Source of the DNA: Shewanella waksmanii ATCC BAA-643
GTDB taxonomy: Bacteria > Pseudomonadota > Gammaproteobacteria > Enterobacterales > Shewanellaceae
DNA: 64,000 bases
NCBI RefSeq assembly: GCF_000518805.1
Contig: NZ_JAEH01000035.1
Span: 1 to 64,000, forward strand
Direction of reading: 5' to 3'
Shown: in pieces, positions 36,245 through 44,390 of the stretch
Position numbering within the stretch: position 1 is the stretch's first letter
How the letters are laid out: each line of letters opens with the position of its first letter
The notes under the pieces: generated by a model
The model's input: only the letters and a program-made list of their open reading frames with translations
Database searches by the model: none
Told to the model about the DNA's origin: nothing
Made by a program: the position numbers and the translations under genes

Positions 36245-36970
36245 TTAGGCTTCAGGATGGGCGATAAACGGCACCCGCTTCCAAAAAAGTTTTAATGCTT
36301 GCCAGTAGATCCCCACAATCATCTTGCCGGTCATCATTGGCGTACTAAGCCAGGTTTTAAGCAACGACTTAGGCGTTATCTCCTGGCGACTCATCGCCAA
36401 CGTGGCATCAAACACTTTAGTTTGCTGATGATTCTCTATGTGCACCATAACTTTGCTTTGTGGTGCCATAATCTTCCAGTGATATTGCATGTTCATTTCC
36501 ATGAACGGTGACACATGAAAAACTTTATCGGTCTTACAGCTGCCAGCTAAGTCAATCAAGTAGTAGTGGCGTTGATTCCAAGGGGTGTTACTGACCTCAG
36601 CCAACAGGTACTGACAGTCGCCTTGTGTGTCATAGCAAAAGTAAAAGTTTATCGGGCTAAAGTAGATCCCAAGACAACGGCACTGAGCCATCATGACCAC
36701 TTTTTCTCCCTGCCACTTACCACCAAGTTGTTGCACTTTATTGCTAATACGCTGTTTAAGTGTACCCGGTTCACTTTTTAGGTAATCTTTTTCACAAAAA
36801 CGGATCGGGTTGTACCATTTATTACCAAAAACCAGACTCTGCTGGCACACGCTATCGAGTTCATCTAAATCAATGGCCATCATGTACATGCCATAATTGA
36901 ATCGATGGGGCTTATCACCAAAGCGACGGTGTCTGACTTCGCCGCGATACACTGCACTAGATAACGCCAT
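36245..36970 (-). CDS. DUF1365 family protein
   Basis: The 241-residue protein is a typical DUF1365 member. GEVRHRRFGDKPHRFNYGMY at the start, CLGIYFSPINFYFCYDTQGD in the middle and FHVSPFMEMNMQYHWKIMAP near residues 165-185 are hallmarks. Function is not known, but the family is almost always encoded between an FAD-dependent amine-oxidase-like gene and a CFA-synthase-like gene, as here. GGGAGA precedes the ATG. The gap to the upstream oxidoreductase gene is 11 bases. Confidence 0.9.
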   Translation of the reverse strand: MALSSAVYRGEVRHRRFGDKPHRFNYGMYMMAIDLDELDSVCQQSLVFGNKWYNPIRFCEKDYLKSEPGTLKQRISNKVQQLGGKWQGEKVVMMAQCRCLGIYFSPINFYFCYDTQGDCQYLLAEVSNTPWNQRHYYLIDLAGSCKTDKVFHVSPFMEMNMQYHWKIMAPQSKVMVHIENHQQTKVFDATLAMSRQEITPKSLLKTWLSTPMMTGKMIVGIYWQALKLFWKRVPFIAHPEA

Positions 36971-36981
36971 AGCAATTCTCC

Positions 36982-38235
36982 CTACAAGGACAGACCAAAG
37001 CGGCGAGTCACATCCAGGGCACTGCGTACCCCATCTTCATGAAAACCGTTGTACCAATAGGCACCGACAAAGTGAGTATTGTTTTGTCCGCAAATGGTAT
37101 TGCGCTGTTGCTGACAGGCAACTGTGTGTTGATTTAACGTGGGGTGATGGTAGACAAACTGCCTAAGAATTTTATCGGGATCGATCTGTTCCGTTTGATT
37201 GAGGGTGACACAAAAGGTGTCACGGCTATCGAACCCTTGCAGAATGTTCATGTTGTAGGTCACACAAGCTGGACGCTGATTATTGCTGTCGAGTTGGTAG
37301 TTCCAACTCGCCCAAGCTAAACGTCGCCTTGGCAACAAACTGACATCGGTATGCAGCACCACATGGTTTTCACTATAAGGAATACCGCCTAAGATGCGCT
37401 GCTCATCGTCGCTGGGTTGATTAAGTAGGGCCAGCGCTTGGTCTGAATGGCATGCCATAATCACTTCATCAAAACGTTGCGTCACGCCACTTTTAAACAC
37501 CAACTCAACGCCGTCATCGTCACGATTAATGGTGGCTAAATCCACTCCGGTAACCACTGGCTTTGACAATGTTGCCAACAGCGCAGTAACGTATTCTCTA
37601 GAGCCACCAGGTACCACGTACCATTGTGGTCGGTCGGTAATATTCAGTAAGCCATGGTTAAAGAAGAACTTGATAAAAAAAGCCAGCTCAAACTGTTTCA
37701 TCTCCTTTAAGCTGGTTGACCAAATCGCAGCCCCCATAGGCAAAATGTAATGCTCGCTGAAGAAGTCTGAAAAGCCGTGTTGCTTAAGAAACGCACCAAG
37801 CGTGTCACCCTCTGTGTACTCTTGATTATGAAAAACATGCTTACACAGCTTATTGAACTTAATGATCTCTAAAATTAATCGCCAGAAACGCGGCTTAAAG
37901 ATATTACGTCTTTGGGCAAATAGCGTGTTAACCGTATGCCCGTTATATTCAAAACCACTGGCCATATTAAATACGCTAAAACTCATCTGCGTTTTCTGGC
38001 CACTAATATTGAGTTGTTCGAGTAAACGATTAAAGTTGGGGTAAGTACGGTCGTTAAAAACGATGAACCCGGTATCAATGGCATAGTCTTGCCCATTGTG
38101 CTCAATATCGACGGTGGCTGTATGGCCGCCAACATAATGGTTCTTTTCAAAAACAGTGACCTCATATTGCTTATCAAGCAGGTAAGCACAAGTCAGACCG
38201 GAAATGCCCGAGCCTACAATAGCGATTTTTTTCAT
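36982..38235 (-). CDS. NAD(P)/FAD-dependent amine-oxidase-like oxidoreductase
   Basis: The 417-residue flavoprotein starts with the dinucleotide-binding KIAIVGSGISGLTCAYLL. EVTVFEKNHYVGGHTATVDI and DTGFIVFNDRTYPNF are typical of the phytoene-desaturase/amine-oxidase group that travels with DUF1365 and CFA-like genes. Its Rhodobacter counterpart in this gene order has been linked to desaturation during furan fatty acid synthesis; I infer the same here. The ATG at 38235 overlaps the SDR stop (ATGA) and follows AAGGA; an earlier start at 38265 is unlikely. Confidence 0.9.
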   Translation of the reverse strand: MKKIAIVGSGISGLTCAYLLDKQYEVTVFEKNHYVGGHTATVDIEHNGQDYAIDTGFIVFNDRTYPNFNRLLEQLNISGQKTQMSFSVFNMASGFEYNGHTVNTLFAQRRNIFKPRFWRLILEIIKFNKLCKHVFHNQEYTEGDTLGAFLKQHGFSDFFSEHYILPMGAAIWSTSLKEMKQFELAFFIKFFFNHGLLNITDRPQWYVVPGGSREYVTALLATLSKPVVTGVDLATINRDDDGVELVFKSGVTQRFDEVIMACHSDQALALLNQPSDDEQRILGGIPYSENHVVLHTDVSLLPRRRLAWASWNYQLDSNNQRPACVTYNMNILQGFDSRDTFCVTLNQTEQIDPDKILRQFVYHHPTLNQHTVACQQQRNTICGQNNTHFVGAYWYNGFHEDGVRSALDVTRRFGLSL

Positions 38236-38951
38236 GATTGCATCCTTAGCGCAATTGCGCGCCACCAGCTTAGGGGCAAAGCCTTAAGTAACTTTAAGAT
38301 AAAAATAAAACCGCCGGGGAAAGCGATCTCTGACTGGCGTTTTTCCACGCCATCAATAATATGTTGCGCGGCTTGCTGAGCGGTCACTTTAAAGGGCATA
38401 TCGAAGGTATTTTTGTCGGTCAGTGGGGTAGCCACAAATCCGGGATGAACTAAGCTGACCCCTATTGCATGTTGTTGTAACTCAATTTGCATAACCTTAG
38501 CTAAATAACTCAAGCCCGCTTTAGACGCACCATAAGCTTGCGCCCGAGGAAAAGGTAAAAACTGCGCACTAGAGCTGACAAAAACTAGCTGCCCACCGGC
38601 TGATAGCTTACTTGTCCATGCTTCTAAGCAATAACCGATTGAAATCAAGTTAGTTTTTATCACTCTTTCAAACAGCGTACTGTCAAAATGCATCACATCA
38701 TCTATGTACTCGCAGTCACCGGCGTTTAAGATGACCACGTCGAGCGACGGCATTTGTGCCACAGTGGCCAGCACCTGTGACTTATCGGTCACGTCAAATT
38801 GCAAAGTTTCAACGTTTACAAGTTCGCCTAAAGCCGCGAGTTTTTCAGCATTTCGACCACAGGCTATCACCTGCTCTCCACGCGCTTGATAAGCCAATGT
38901 CAGTGCATGGCCAATACCTGAGCTTGCGCCAGTGATAAGTACCCTAGCCAT
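38232..38951 (-). CDS. Short-chain dehydrogenase/reductase
   Basis: The 239-residue protein is a classical SDR: ARVLITGASSGIGHALTLAY (cofactor motif TGxxxGIG), VVILNAGDCEY (NAG), a serine in VFVSSSAQ and the active-site YGASK. The substrate is unknown. It is coupled on both sides: TAATG with the NTF2-like gene upstream and ATGA with the FAD oxidoreductase downstream. SDRs are regular members of this ECF/ChrR gene group in marine bacteria. Confidence 0.9.
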   Translation of the reverse strand: MARVLITGASSGIGHALTLAYQARGEQVIACGRNAEKLAALGELVNVETLQFDVTDKSQVLATVAQMPSLDVVILNAGDCEYIDDVMHFDSTLFERVIKTNLISIGYCLEAWTSKLSAGGQLVFVSSSAQFLPFPRAQAYGASKAGLSYLAKVMQIELQQHAIGVSLVHPGFVATPLTDKNTFDMPFKVTAQQAAQHIIDGVEKRQSEIAFPGGFIFILKLLKALPLSWWRAIALRMQS

Positions 38952-39385
38952 TATGCACCCGCTCGTTGTTTGATTTTACGCACCATAAAGCCCAGCACCG
39001 GCAAGTGTTCGTATAGCATCGCCCCCACATCGAGGTAATCGCGGTGATAGACCACTTTGTTGTCTTTGCCTTTGAGCATCGAATGACCTTCAACCACAAT
39101 AGGCTTCGCCCCATTTAATTGTTTATGTCGGTAGGTCATGGTCCAATAAACAGCCGCATATTCATCAATGGTAAAACAGTTATCAATATGGAAACTACAT
39201 TCGAGAACATTTTCATAAAGACCATCAAAATAGCCCAATAATTGCTCGAGCCCCTCGACCTTATGCATTGGATCTAAAAAGGTCACATCATGGTGATAAA
39301 CCTTATCTAGTGCGACGAGGTTGTCAGTCCCTAGCCGCTCATAGACAGCAATGAAATTTTCTAACCATAGCGGCTTGGTCATCAT
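38951..39385 (-). CDS. NTF2-like (SnoaL-type) protein
   Basis: The 144-residue protein has the cone-shaped NTF2-like pattern: YHHDVTFLDPMHKVEGLEQL, FHIDNCFTIDEYAAVYWTMT and VEGHSMLKGKDNKVVYHRDY. It may be an isomerase or hydrolase, or just a binding fold. The start has two adjacent ATG codons. It sits 11 bases after the photolyase gene and overlaps the SDR start by one base, firmly inside the cluster. Confidence 0.8.
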   Translation of the reverse strand: MMTKPLWLENFIAVYERLGTDNLVALDKVYHHDVTFLDPMHKVEGLEQLLGYFDGLYENVLECSFHIDNCFTIDEYAAVYWTMTYRHKQLNGAKPIVVEGHSMLKGKDNKVVYHRDYLDVGAMLYEHLPVLGFMVRKIKQRAGA

Positions 39386-39396
39386 GCGAGTAATTC

Positions 39397-40794
39397 CTAA
39401 GCTTGTTTGTAAAAAGAGAGTGCCCGTTCTCTGGCCTGTTTATGCTCAACAATGGGCTTACAATATGTCCCAGATTCACCTTTATCAGCGAGAAAATCAT
39501 GGGGAAAATGAATCGCTTTATTCGGTACATTTTCTAGTTCTGGTAAATACTTACGAATGAAGTCACCATTTGGATCAAACTTTTTACTCTGTAGCAGTGG
39601 ATTGAAAATACGAAAATAGGGCTGCGCATCACAACCGGTACTTGCCGCCCACTGCCAACCACCATTGTTAGCGCTAAAATCACCATCAATCAGGTGTTCC
39701 ATAAAATACTGTTCACCTAAACGCCAATCCACTAACAGATGTTTGCTGAGAAAGCTGGCAACAATCATTCTTAGGCGGTTATGCATCCAACCGGTTTGAT
39801 TGAGCTGTTTCATCGCAGCATCAACAATCGGATAGCCAGTTTGACCGGCGCACCAAGCGTTAAAATCACTATCAGTTCCTAGCCAACGCACATTTTGATA
39901 CTGCGGCAGAAAGCTGTCACCTTTAATTAAGTTGGGATAGAAAGCCAATAAGTGCTTGTAAAAATCACGCCATATTAATTCATTAAGCCAACTAAAATGA
40001 ACGTGTGAGGGGTCGCGAAGCACATCAGGATCGCGTTGAATTAACTGCGTAACCAACCAGCGCACACTAATGGCACCAATCGCTAGATAGGGCGATACAC
40101 CGGAGGTTCCCTTAATACTGGGGATATCTCTATCATCATGATAATTTGCAACTTTATTTTCAAAAAAATTCGGAATTACCGTTTCAATAATTCGCTGGCT
40201 TACGGGCCAAGCGGCAGAACTTACCAGCGGGTAATTGAAATCATCAGGCGCTATTTCGCCGACCTCTGCAATCGCTTCAATACTTGGCTTTGCGGGTGCA
40301 GGGATACACGTCACTCCTCTAGCTGCAACCTCACTAAGCCAAGCGCGTTTAAAAGGAGTAAACACTTTGAACATCTGTTGCTGCTTATTGAGCACCCTAC
40401 CTGGCTGGACGATAGGATCTGCGTCATAGAGCTGCAAATCGATACCTGCTGAACGAATCTGCTCATCGCGGCGCTGCTCGTTAACTTCAGGCTCAGTATT
40501 GGCGAACACTTGCTTATCATTTTGGCGATGACAAAAGTCGCGCAGCACTTCAGCTTGATGCGCAAATGTTGTCGCCTGTAAGTGAACAAGTTTTATTCCT
40601 AATGCAGCTAGCTGCTGAGCATATTGATTAAGGTGGCGACGAATGAAATCCACTTTAATGGCTGCTTGATGATGTTCACGCCACTGCTCTGGCGTAGATA
40701 TAAAAACAGCGATAGTGGCATGATGCTCTATCGCTGCGATTAATGCTGGATTGTCATGGGTTCTCATATCCCGCCGAATCCATAAAATAGCCAT
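39397..40794 (-). CDS. phrB: Deoxyribodipyrimidine photolyase
   Basis: The 465-residue enzyme uses blue light and FADH- to split UV-induced cyclobutane pyrimidine dimers in DNA. The N-terminal antenna domain begins AILWIRRDMRTHDNPALIAA. The FAD domain includes VSPYLAIGAISVRW, HFSWLNELIWRDFYKHLLAF and MHNRLRMIVASFLSKHLLVD. GGWQWAASTGCDAQPYFRIF carries residues at the flavin site. Length and motifs match class I CPD photolyases. Its stop-free coupling (TAATG) to the DUF523/DUF1722 gene upstream is typical. Confidence 0.94.
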   Translation of the reverse strand: MAILWIRRDMRTHDNPALIAAIEHHATIAVFISTPEQWREHHQAAIKVDFIRRHLNQYAQQLAALGIKLVHLQATTFAHQAEVLRDFCHRQNDKQVFANTEPEVNEQRRDEQIRSAGIDLQLYDADPIVQPGRVLNKQQQMFKVFTPFKRAWLSEVAARGVTCIPAPAKPSIEAIAEVGEIAPDDFNYPLVSSAAWPVSQRIIETVIPNFFENKVANYHDDRDIPSIKGTSGVSPYLAIGAISVRWLVTQLIQRDPDVLRDPSHVHFSWLNELIWRDFYKHLLAFYPNLIKGDSFLPQYQNVRWLGTDSDFNAWCAGQTGYPIVDAAMKQLNQTGWMHNRLRMIVASFLSKHLLVDWRLGEQYFMEHLIDGDFSANNGGWQWAASTGCDAQPYFRIFNPLLQSKKFDPNGDFIRKYLPELENVPNKAIHFPHDFLADKGESGTYCKPIVEHKQARERALSFYKQA

Positions 40795-41738
40795 TAGTAA
40801 CCGTACCTTAACCGCAATGCCTGCGGATGTGGATTGAGATAAGTTTGCTTGGCTAGATACTCGTTAGGATACTCCATCAAATAGTGTTTGATGAGCGTTA
40901 ATGGCACTAAGAGTGGAGTCACACCGTCACGGTAATCCGCTATCTGCTCTGTAAGCTCTTTGCGCTTAGCGGCATCGAGTTGTTTCTTAAAGTAACCCTG
41001 TAAATGCTGCAGTGTATTAGTATGACTGCGACGTGTCGCTTTATGCTTTAGCGCCGTCATCAGCCCACTAATATAGGCATCTGCTTGGTCATCCAGGGCC
41101 ATATCGGCTCTGGCTAACAGGCGACCAAGCTCTCGATAGCTTTCTACATGATGACTCATCACTAAGTATTTGTGTTCACTATGAAATGCAATTAAATTAT
41201 GTTTGGTAATCCCCGCCTCTTTCAAATCTAACCATTTCTGGTAGGTAAAAATTCGGGTGATAAAGTTCTCTTTAATCACAGGATCATTAAGGCGACCGTT
41301 TTCTTCGCAAGGCAATAACGGGTTGGCCAGCATCACTTGTTCCGCAAATACTCCCACTCCCGTGGATTCTGAACCTTTGCCATGGTGATGATAAATTTTC
41401 ACGCGCTCCATCCCGCAACTAGGGCTTTTGGCGCAAAAAACAAAGCCAGATAACTTATCGTATTGCTTAGCTGCTTTTTGGCCAAACTCTTTGAGCGCAT
41501 CAGTTACGTCACCGCTGCCATCTGGGCGCGATACAGTAATAATATTGTCGCGAATGATCTGTCTAATTGTCGGTCTAGGTATTGGCAGTCCTATGCCCAC
41601 TTCAGGACAAACCGGTTTAAAGGCTGCAAATTCACCTAACTGTTCAACACAGAAATTAGACTTTTTATGTCCCCTATCAAAGCGTACTTGCTCACCCATG
41701 ACACAGGCACTAATACCGATTGTTAGCTGCTTTTCCAT
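40794..41738 (-). CDS. DUF523-DUF1722 protein (YbgA family)
   Basis: The 314-residue protein joins an N-terminal DUF523 domain to a C-terminal DUF1722 (YbgA) domain. DUF523 is seen in ISACVMGEQVRFDRGHKKSN, CPEVGIGLPIPRPTIRQI and CAKSPSCGMERVKIY. DUF1722 is seen in HSEHKYLVMSHHVESYRELG and LVPLTLIKHYLMEYPNEYLA. Conserved cysteines (ACVMG, VCPEVG, SPSCGM) suggest metal or Fe-S binding. YbgA is the neighbour of phr in E. coli too. It is coupled to phrB by a one-base overlap; AGGAGAGG precedes its ATG. Confidence 0.9.
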   Translation of the reverse strand: MEKQLTIGISACVMGEQVRFDRGHKKSNFCVEQLGEFAAFKPVCPEVGIGLPIPRPTIRQIIRDNIITVSRPDGSGDVTDALKEFGQKAAKQYDKLSGFVFCAKSPSCGMERVKIYHHHGKGSESTGVGVFAEQVMLANPLLPCEENGRLNDPVIKENFITRIFTYQKWLDLKEAGITKHNLIAFHSEHKYLVMSHHVESYRELGRLLARADMALDDQADAYISGLMTALKHKATRRSHTNTLQHLQGYFKKQLDAAKRKELTEQIADYRDGVTPLLVPLTLIKHYLMEYPNEYLAKQTYLNPHPQALRLRYGY

Positions 41739-41771
41739 AACCTACCTCTCCTGCCAGATTGCCACTTAAGC

Positions 41772-42449
41772 CTAATAGATAAATCGACCAATTGGGTTAA
41801 GTATTTGGCTTACGCCTTGAGTAAAGTGAATCGCGTCACTCGATACTGTCAAGCAAACACAGCCCTCTTGAGTTACTGGTTGATGTGTGTGCTCACCATC
41901 TAGCCAAATAAAATCGCCTACGCTGTAGTGCCCCATCTCATCATCAAAGCTGCCTTCTAGTAACAAGGTCACCTCAAAGCCTTTGTGAGTATGAGTGGGT
42001 ACACTGCCGCCTTTATCGATATGCAGCAGGCTCATGCGCATTTCATCGTCATCTAAATCAAATCGCGCCCGAGATAGCTTTCCTAGCCCCTGCCACTCCT
42101 TGAGAACAACTTGTCGCAAGGCACTTGGTAAAGTCAGTAGCTTGCTATTAACTGCCACTTCGACTGGCGCAGTCTCAACGCTGGCGGTATCAGGCTCTAG
42201 CGCGGTTATCATGTCAATCATATCAAGCTCATCAATCTCACTGTTAGAGATGGGAGCTTCACCAATTAATTCGTTATCTGAGGCCGAGTTAAAGGCGCTT
42301 GCGGCTTGTTGCGCTGTGATTAATTCAACTTGCTGCTGACAGTGCTCACAAAGTTCAACATGGCTGGCCACAACCACCGATACCGACGCTGGCAATTGCC
42401 CGCTGACAAAAGCAGTTAAAATGTCATTTTTGGGGTGATGATTAATCAT
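41772..42449 (-). CDS. ChrR-type zinc anti-sigma factor
   Basis: The 225-residue protein is the likely anti-sigma factor of the adjoining ECF sigma. The N-terminal zinc anti-sigma domain shows His5, His30, Cys34 and Cys37 (HVELCEHC). The C-terminal cupin domain has HTHKGFEVTLLLEG and GEHTHQPVT, the histidines and glutamate that bind a second zinc in ChrR proteins. In Rhodobacter, ChrR releases the sigma when singlet oxygen is present. A long acidic linker (about 55-95) joins the domains. Its start overlaps the sigma gene by eight bases. Confidence 0.92.
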   Translation of the reverse strand: MINHHPKNDILTAFVSGQLPASVSVVVASHVELCEHCQQQVELITAQQAASAFNSASDNELIGEAPISNSEIDELDMIDMITALEPDTASVETAPVEVAVNSKLLTLPSALRQVVLKEWQGLGKLSRARFDLDDDEMRMSLLHIDKGGSVPTHTHKGFEVTLLLEGSFDDEMGHYSVGDFIWLDGEHTHQPVTQEGCVCLTVSSDAIHFTQGVSQILNPIGRFIY

Positions 42450-43068
42450 TGGACTCTCCCAGCTGTTTCTTTAATTTTGCAAGCGCTAATCTCAATCTCG
42501 ACTTAATGGTGCCTACTGGCACGCCCAACTGTTTGGCGAGTTGCTCCTGGGATAACTCTTGGTAGTAAACGCCTTTAACCACGGCTTTTTGAGCCTCGGG
42601 TAGACTGTCGACATAGTTAAACATCTGCTTTTCCATCAGATGATCACCAAACATGACCTCTTCAGGTTGCTCATCGGCAAAAGTAGGCCAGATGTCATCC
42701 GCAAGTTGAACCTCACCTTTACTCTTGATCCGTCTCAACATATCAAACGAGGCATTACGCATAATGGTGTAAACCCATGTCGTTGCCGCACCTTTGTCTG
42801 CATTGTACAAATGGGCTTTTTTCCACACATTAGTCATTGTGTCTTGAATCAGCTCATTGGCTTGAGCTTCATTACCCAACTGTTTAATACCAAAGCGTTT
42901 GATTTTGGGAGAGAAAAACCGGAACAATTCAGTAAAGGCGCGTTTGCAGCGCACATTAGCAACGTCTACCAACCACTGAGACAACTCGGGTGGTACCTGA
43001 TTTTCCATGGTGTTCGCGTTGATAGTGCAAACCTCTTTTTTGTCGATTGCTGCGACTGATTTTTGCAT
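42442..43068 (-). CDS. ECF sigma factor of the ChrR-controlled (RpoE/ECF11-like) group
   Basis: The 208-residue sigma factor has region 2 (AFTELFRFFSPKIKRFGIKQ, then ELIQDTMTNVWKKAHLYN, TTWVYTIMRNASFDMLR) and region 4 (LPEAQKAVVKGVYYQELSQE, then LGVPVGTIKSRLRLALAKLK). The frame can extend to a TTG at 43113. That codon lies inside a near-perfect ECF11 promoter at 43102-43129, so it cannot start translation from that transcript. I use the ATG at 43068; the ATG at 43008 (MENQVPPELS) is also plausible. It is predicted to activate its own gene and the photoprotection genes. Confidence 0.9.
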   Translation of the reverse strand: MQKSVAAIDKKEVCTINANTMENQVPPELSQWLVDVANVRCKRAFTELFRFFSPKIKRFGIKQLGNEAQANELIQDTMTNVWKKAHLYNADKGAATTWVYTIMRNASFDMLRRIKSKGEVQLADDIWPTFADEQPEEVMFGDHLMEKQMFNYVDSLPEAQKAVVKGVYYQELSQEQLAKQLGVPVGTIKSRLRLALAKLKKQLGESND

Positions 43069-43101
43069 AGCTCGTGCTTTTAGTTGTTCGACATAATCAT
43101 C

Positions 43102-43129
43102 AATACGCAGCAAATAGTTAAAGGGATCA
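43102..43129 (-). promoter_or_regulatory. ECF11-type promoter of the sigma gene (autoregulation)
   Basis: On the minus strand TGATCC (43124-43129) and CGTATT (43102-43107) are separated by 16 bases. This fits the promoter known for ChrR-controlled sigma factors. The -35 overlaps the stop codon of the LON-domain gene. The same architecture occurs at 43793-43820. Confidence 0.8.
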
Positions 43130-43762
43130 ATTTTTATTTACTTGACCTAAAATCAGCGTTTGAAGAAAACAAACTAGATTATCAAACTCATTTTCACCTA
43201 TGAATTTTTCCTTCTCTATCAAAGATAAAGGAATGATCTCTAGAATTCTAGCACAAACCCAAATAGGGTCATCCAGATGCAGGGCATCATGTAGCTGCTG
43301 TAATGCTGGTTGTCTTTCATAAATTTCAGCCAAAAATAGTGCGAATTCGTCTGTTATGTCGTTGTGATGACGTGGAGCCCAATTAGGGAGTGTAGTCGCC
43401 ATGGCGCTAAGCAGCCCATTATCACGATAGTTAAAATCATTTAATGCCACCAGCTTTTTGGCTCGTACCTCTATGACTAAAACATTGTCTTCACTGGTGT
43501 GAAAATCAACGATTTCAACATGACAGCCCCACTTGGGCACATTAAAGGCGAAATCCTTGTCATAGCGGGCAATAACAAAGCCGCCTTCTTTATAACTAGC
43601 GGTGACCATATCCAAATATTTCGCTTCAAAAATACGCAGATGACTCACCGCTCCCGGAAGCAGAAATAACGGTAACGGGAAAACACTTAATCGTGTGCAT
43701 TCCCTATGCTGGGAGTGATGATTAGCGACAGATGAGGAGTTTGATAAATTTTCTACAACCAC
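43127..43762 (-). CDS. LON substrate-binding-domain protein
   Basis: The 211-residue protein consists of the N-terminal (substrate-binding) domain of Lon protease, without the AAA+ or protease parts. FPLPLFLLPGAVSHLRIFEA, EAKYLDMV and GGFVIARYD are characteristic. It starts at a GTG preceded by AGGAT at 6 bases. A second ECF11-type promoter lies 31-58 bases upstream, so it is the first gene of the photoprotection cluster. It could be an adaptor that delivers or protects a protein, perhaps the anti-sigma; that is inference. Confidence 0.87.
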   Translation of the reverse strand: MVVENLSNSSSVANHHSQHRECTRLSVFPLPLFLLPGAVSHLRIFEAKYLDMVTASYKEGGFVIARYDKDFAFNVPKWGCHVEIVDFHTSEDNVLVIEVRAKKLVALNDFNYRDNGLLSAMATTLPNWAPRHHNDITDEFALFLAEIYERQPALQQLHDALHLDDPIWVCARILEIIPLSLIEKEKFIGENEFDNLVCFLQTLILGQVNKN

Positions 43763-44390
43763 AGAATTATCCTATTGCGACGGCTAATAACTAATACGCG
43801 TGGGACAAAACTTGCGATCACCTATGTATCTTTTAAGCGTGAAGTCAGCAAGAAAAACCCGTTTTACTCTATCGCTTGCAACGGGAATAAATGGGTTTTA
43901 AAGCGAATCAAATACCCACCAAGGGCCTTACAACAACCAGATAATCTTTAAAAATGTGAATATCTAAGGTTTTTTACAGCATAAAAGACATTATTTTTGT
44001 ATCAATTTGCATCCACCCGTTAACGCGCGAAACGAATGGTCGATATGCGATATCTGAGCAAAAAATCAGACGTAACCGTTTTAAATGCTCTAACTAACCA
44101 TATAAAAATCTATACCGAGACTAACTGGCAGCAATTTACGCCACCAGCCAACAACATCCCATACATTTTTCAACCGTGATGTACTTCAACTTATTTTACT
44201 AAACAATCAATCGTTTCCAGTATATTTATCGTGATTAAACAAACCTGACAGTATAAACGCCAATTATCAGTAATGAGTAAACTTACGGCCTTCTACACCT
44301 CGTTAGCAATTGGAGTTTTCACTCAATAGATCAGGTTAATTAACTCCTGCATAATAATACCATTACAATACTTAGGGTTTTCTTTAAATA
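43763..44390. other. Long A+T-rich intergenic region upstream of the divergent LON and HD-GYP genes
   Basis: It holds the ECF11-type promoter near its left end. The remaining 570 bases contain no reading frame, terminator or structured repeat that I can support. Confidence 0.5.
43793..43820 (-). promoter_or_regulatory. ECF11-type promoter of the LON-domain gene
   Basis: TGATCG (43815-43820) and CGTATT (43793-43798) are spaced by 16 bases on the minus strand. It matches the sigma-gene promoter in spacing and in 11 of 12 box bases. Confidence 0.75.

Noticed and set aside
43112..43114. TTG start of the longest sigma-factor frame
   Set aside because: It lies within the spacer of the promoter that transcribes the gene.
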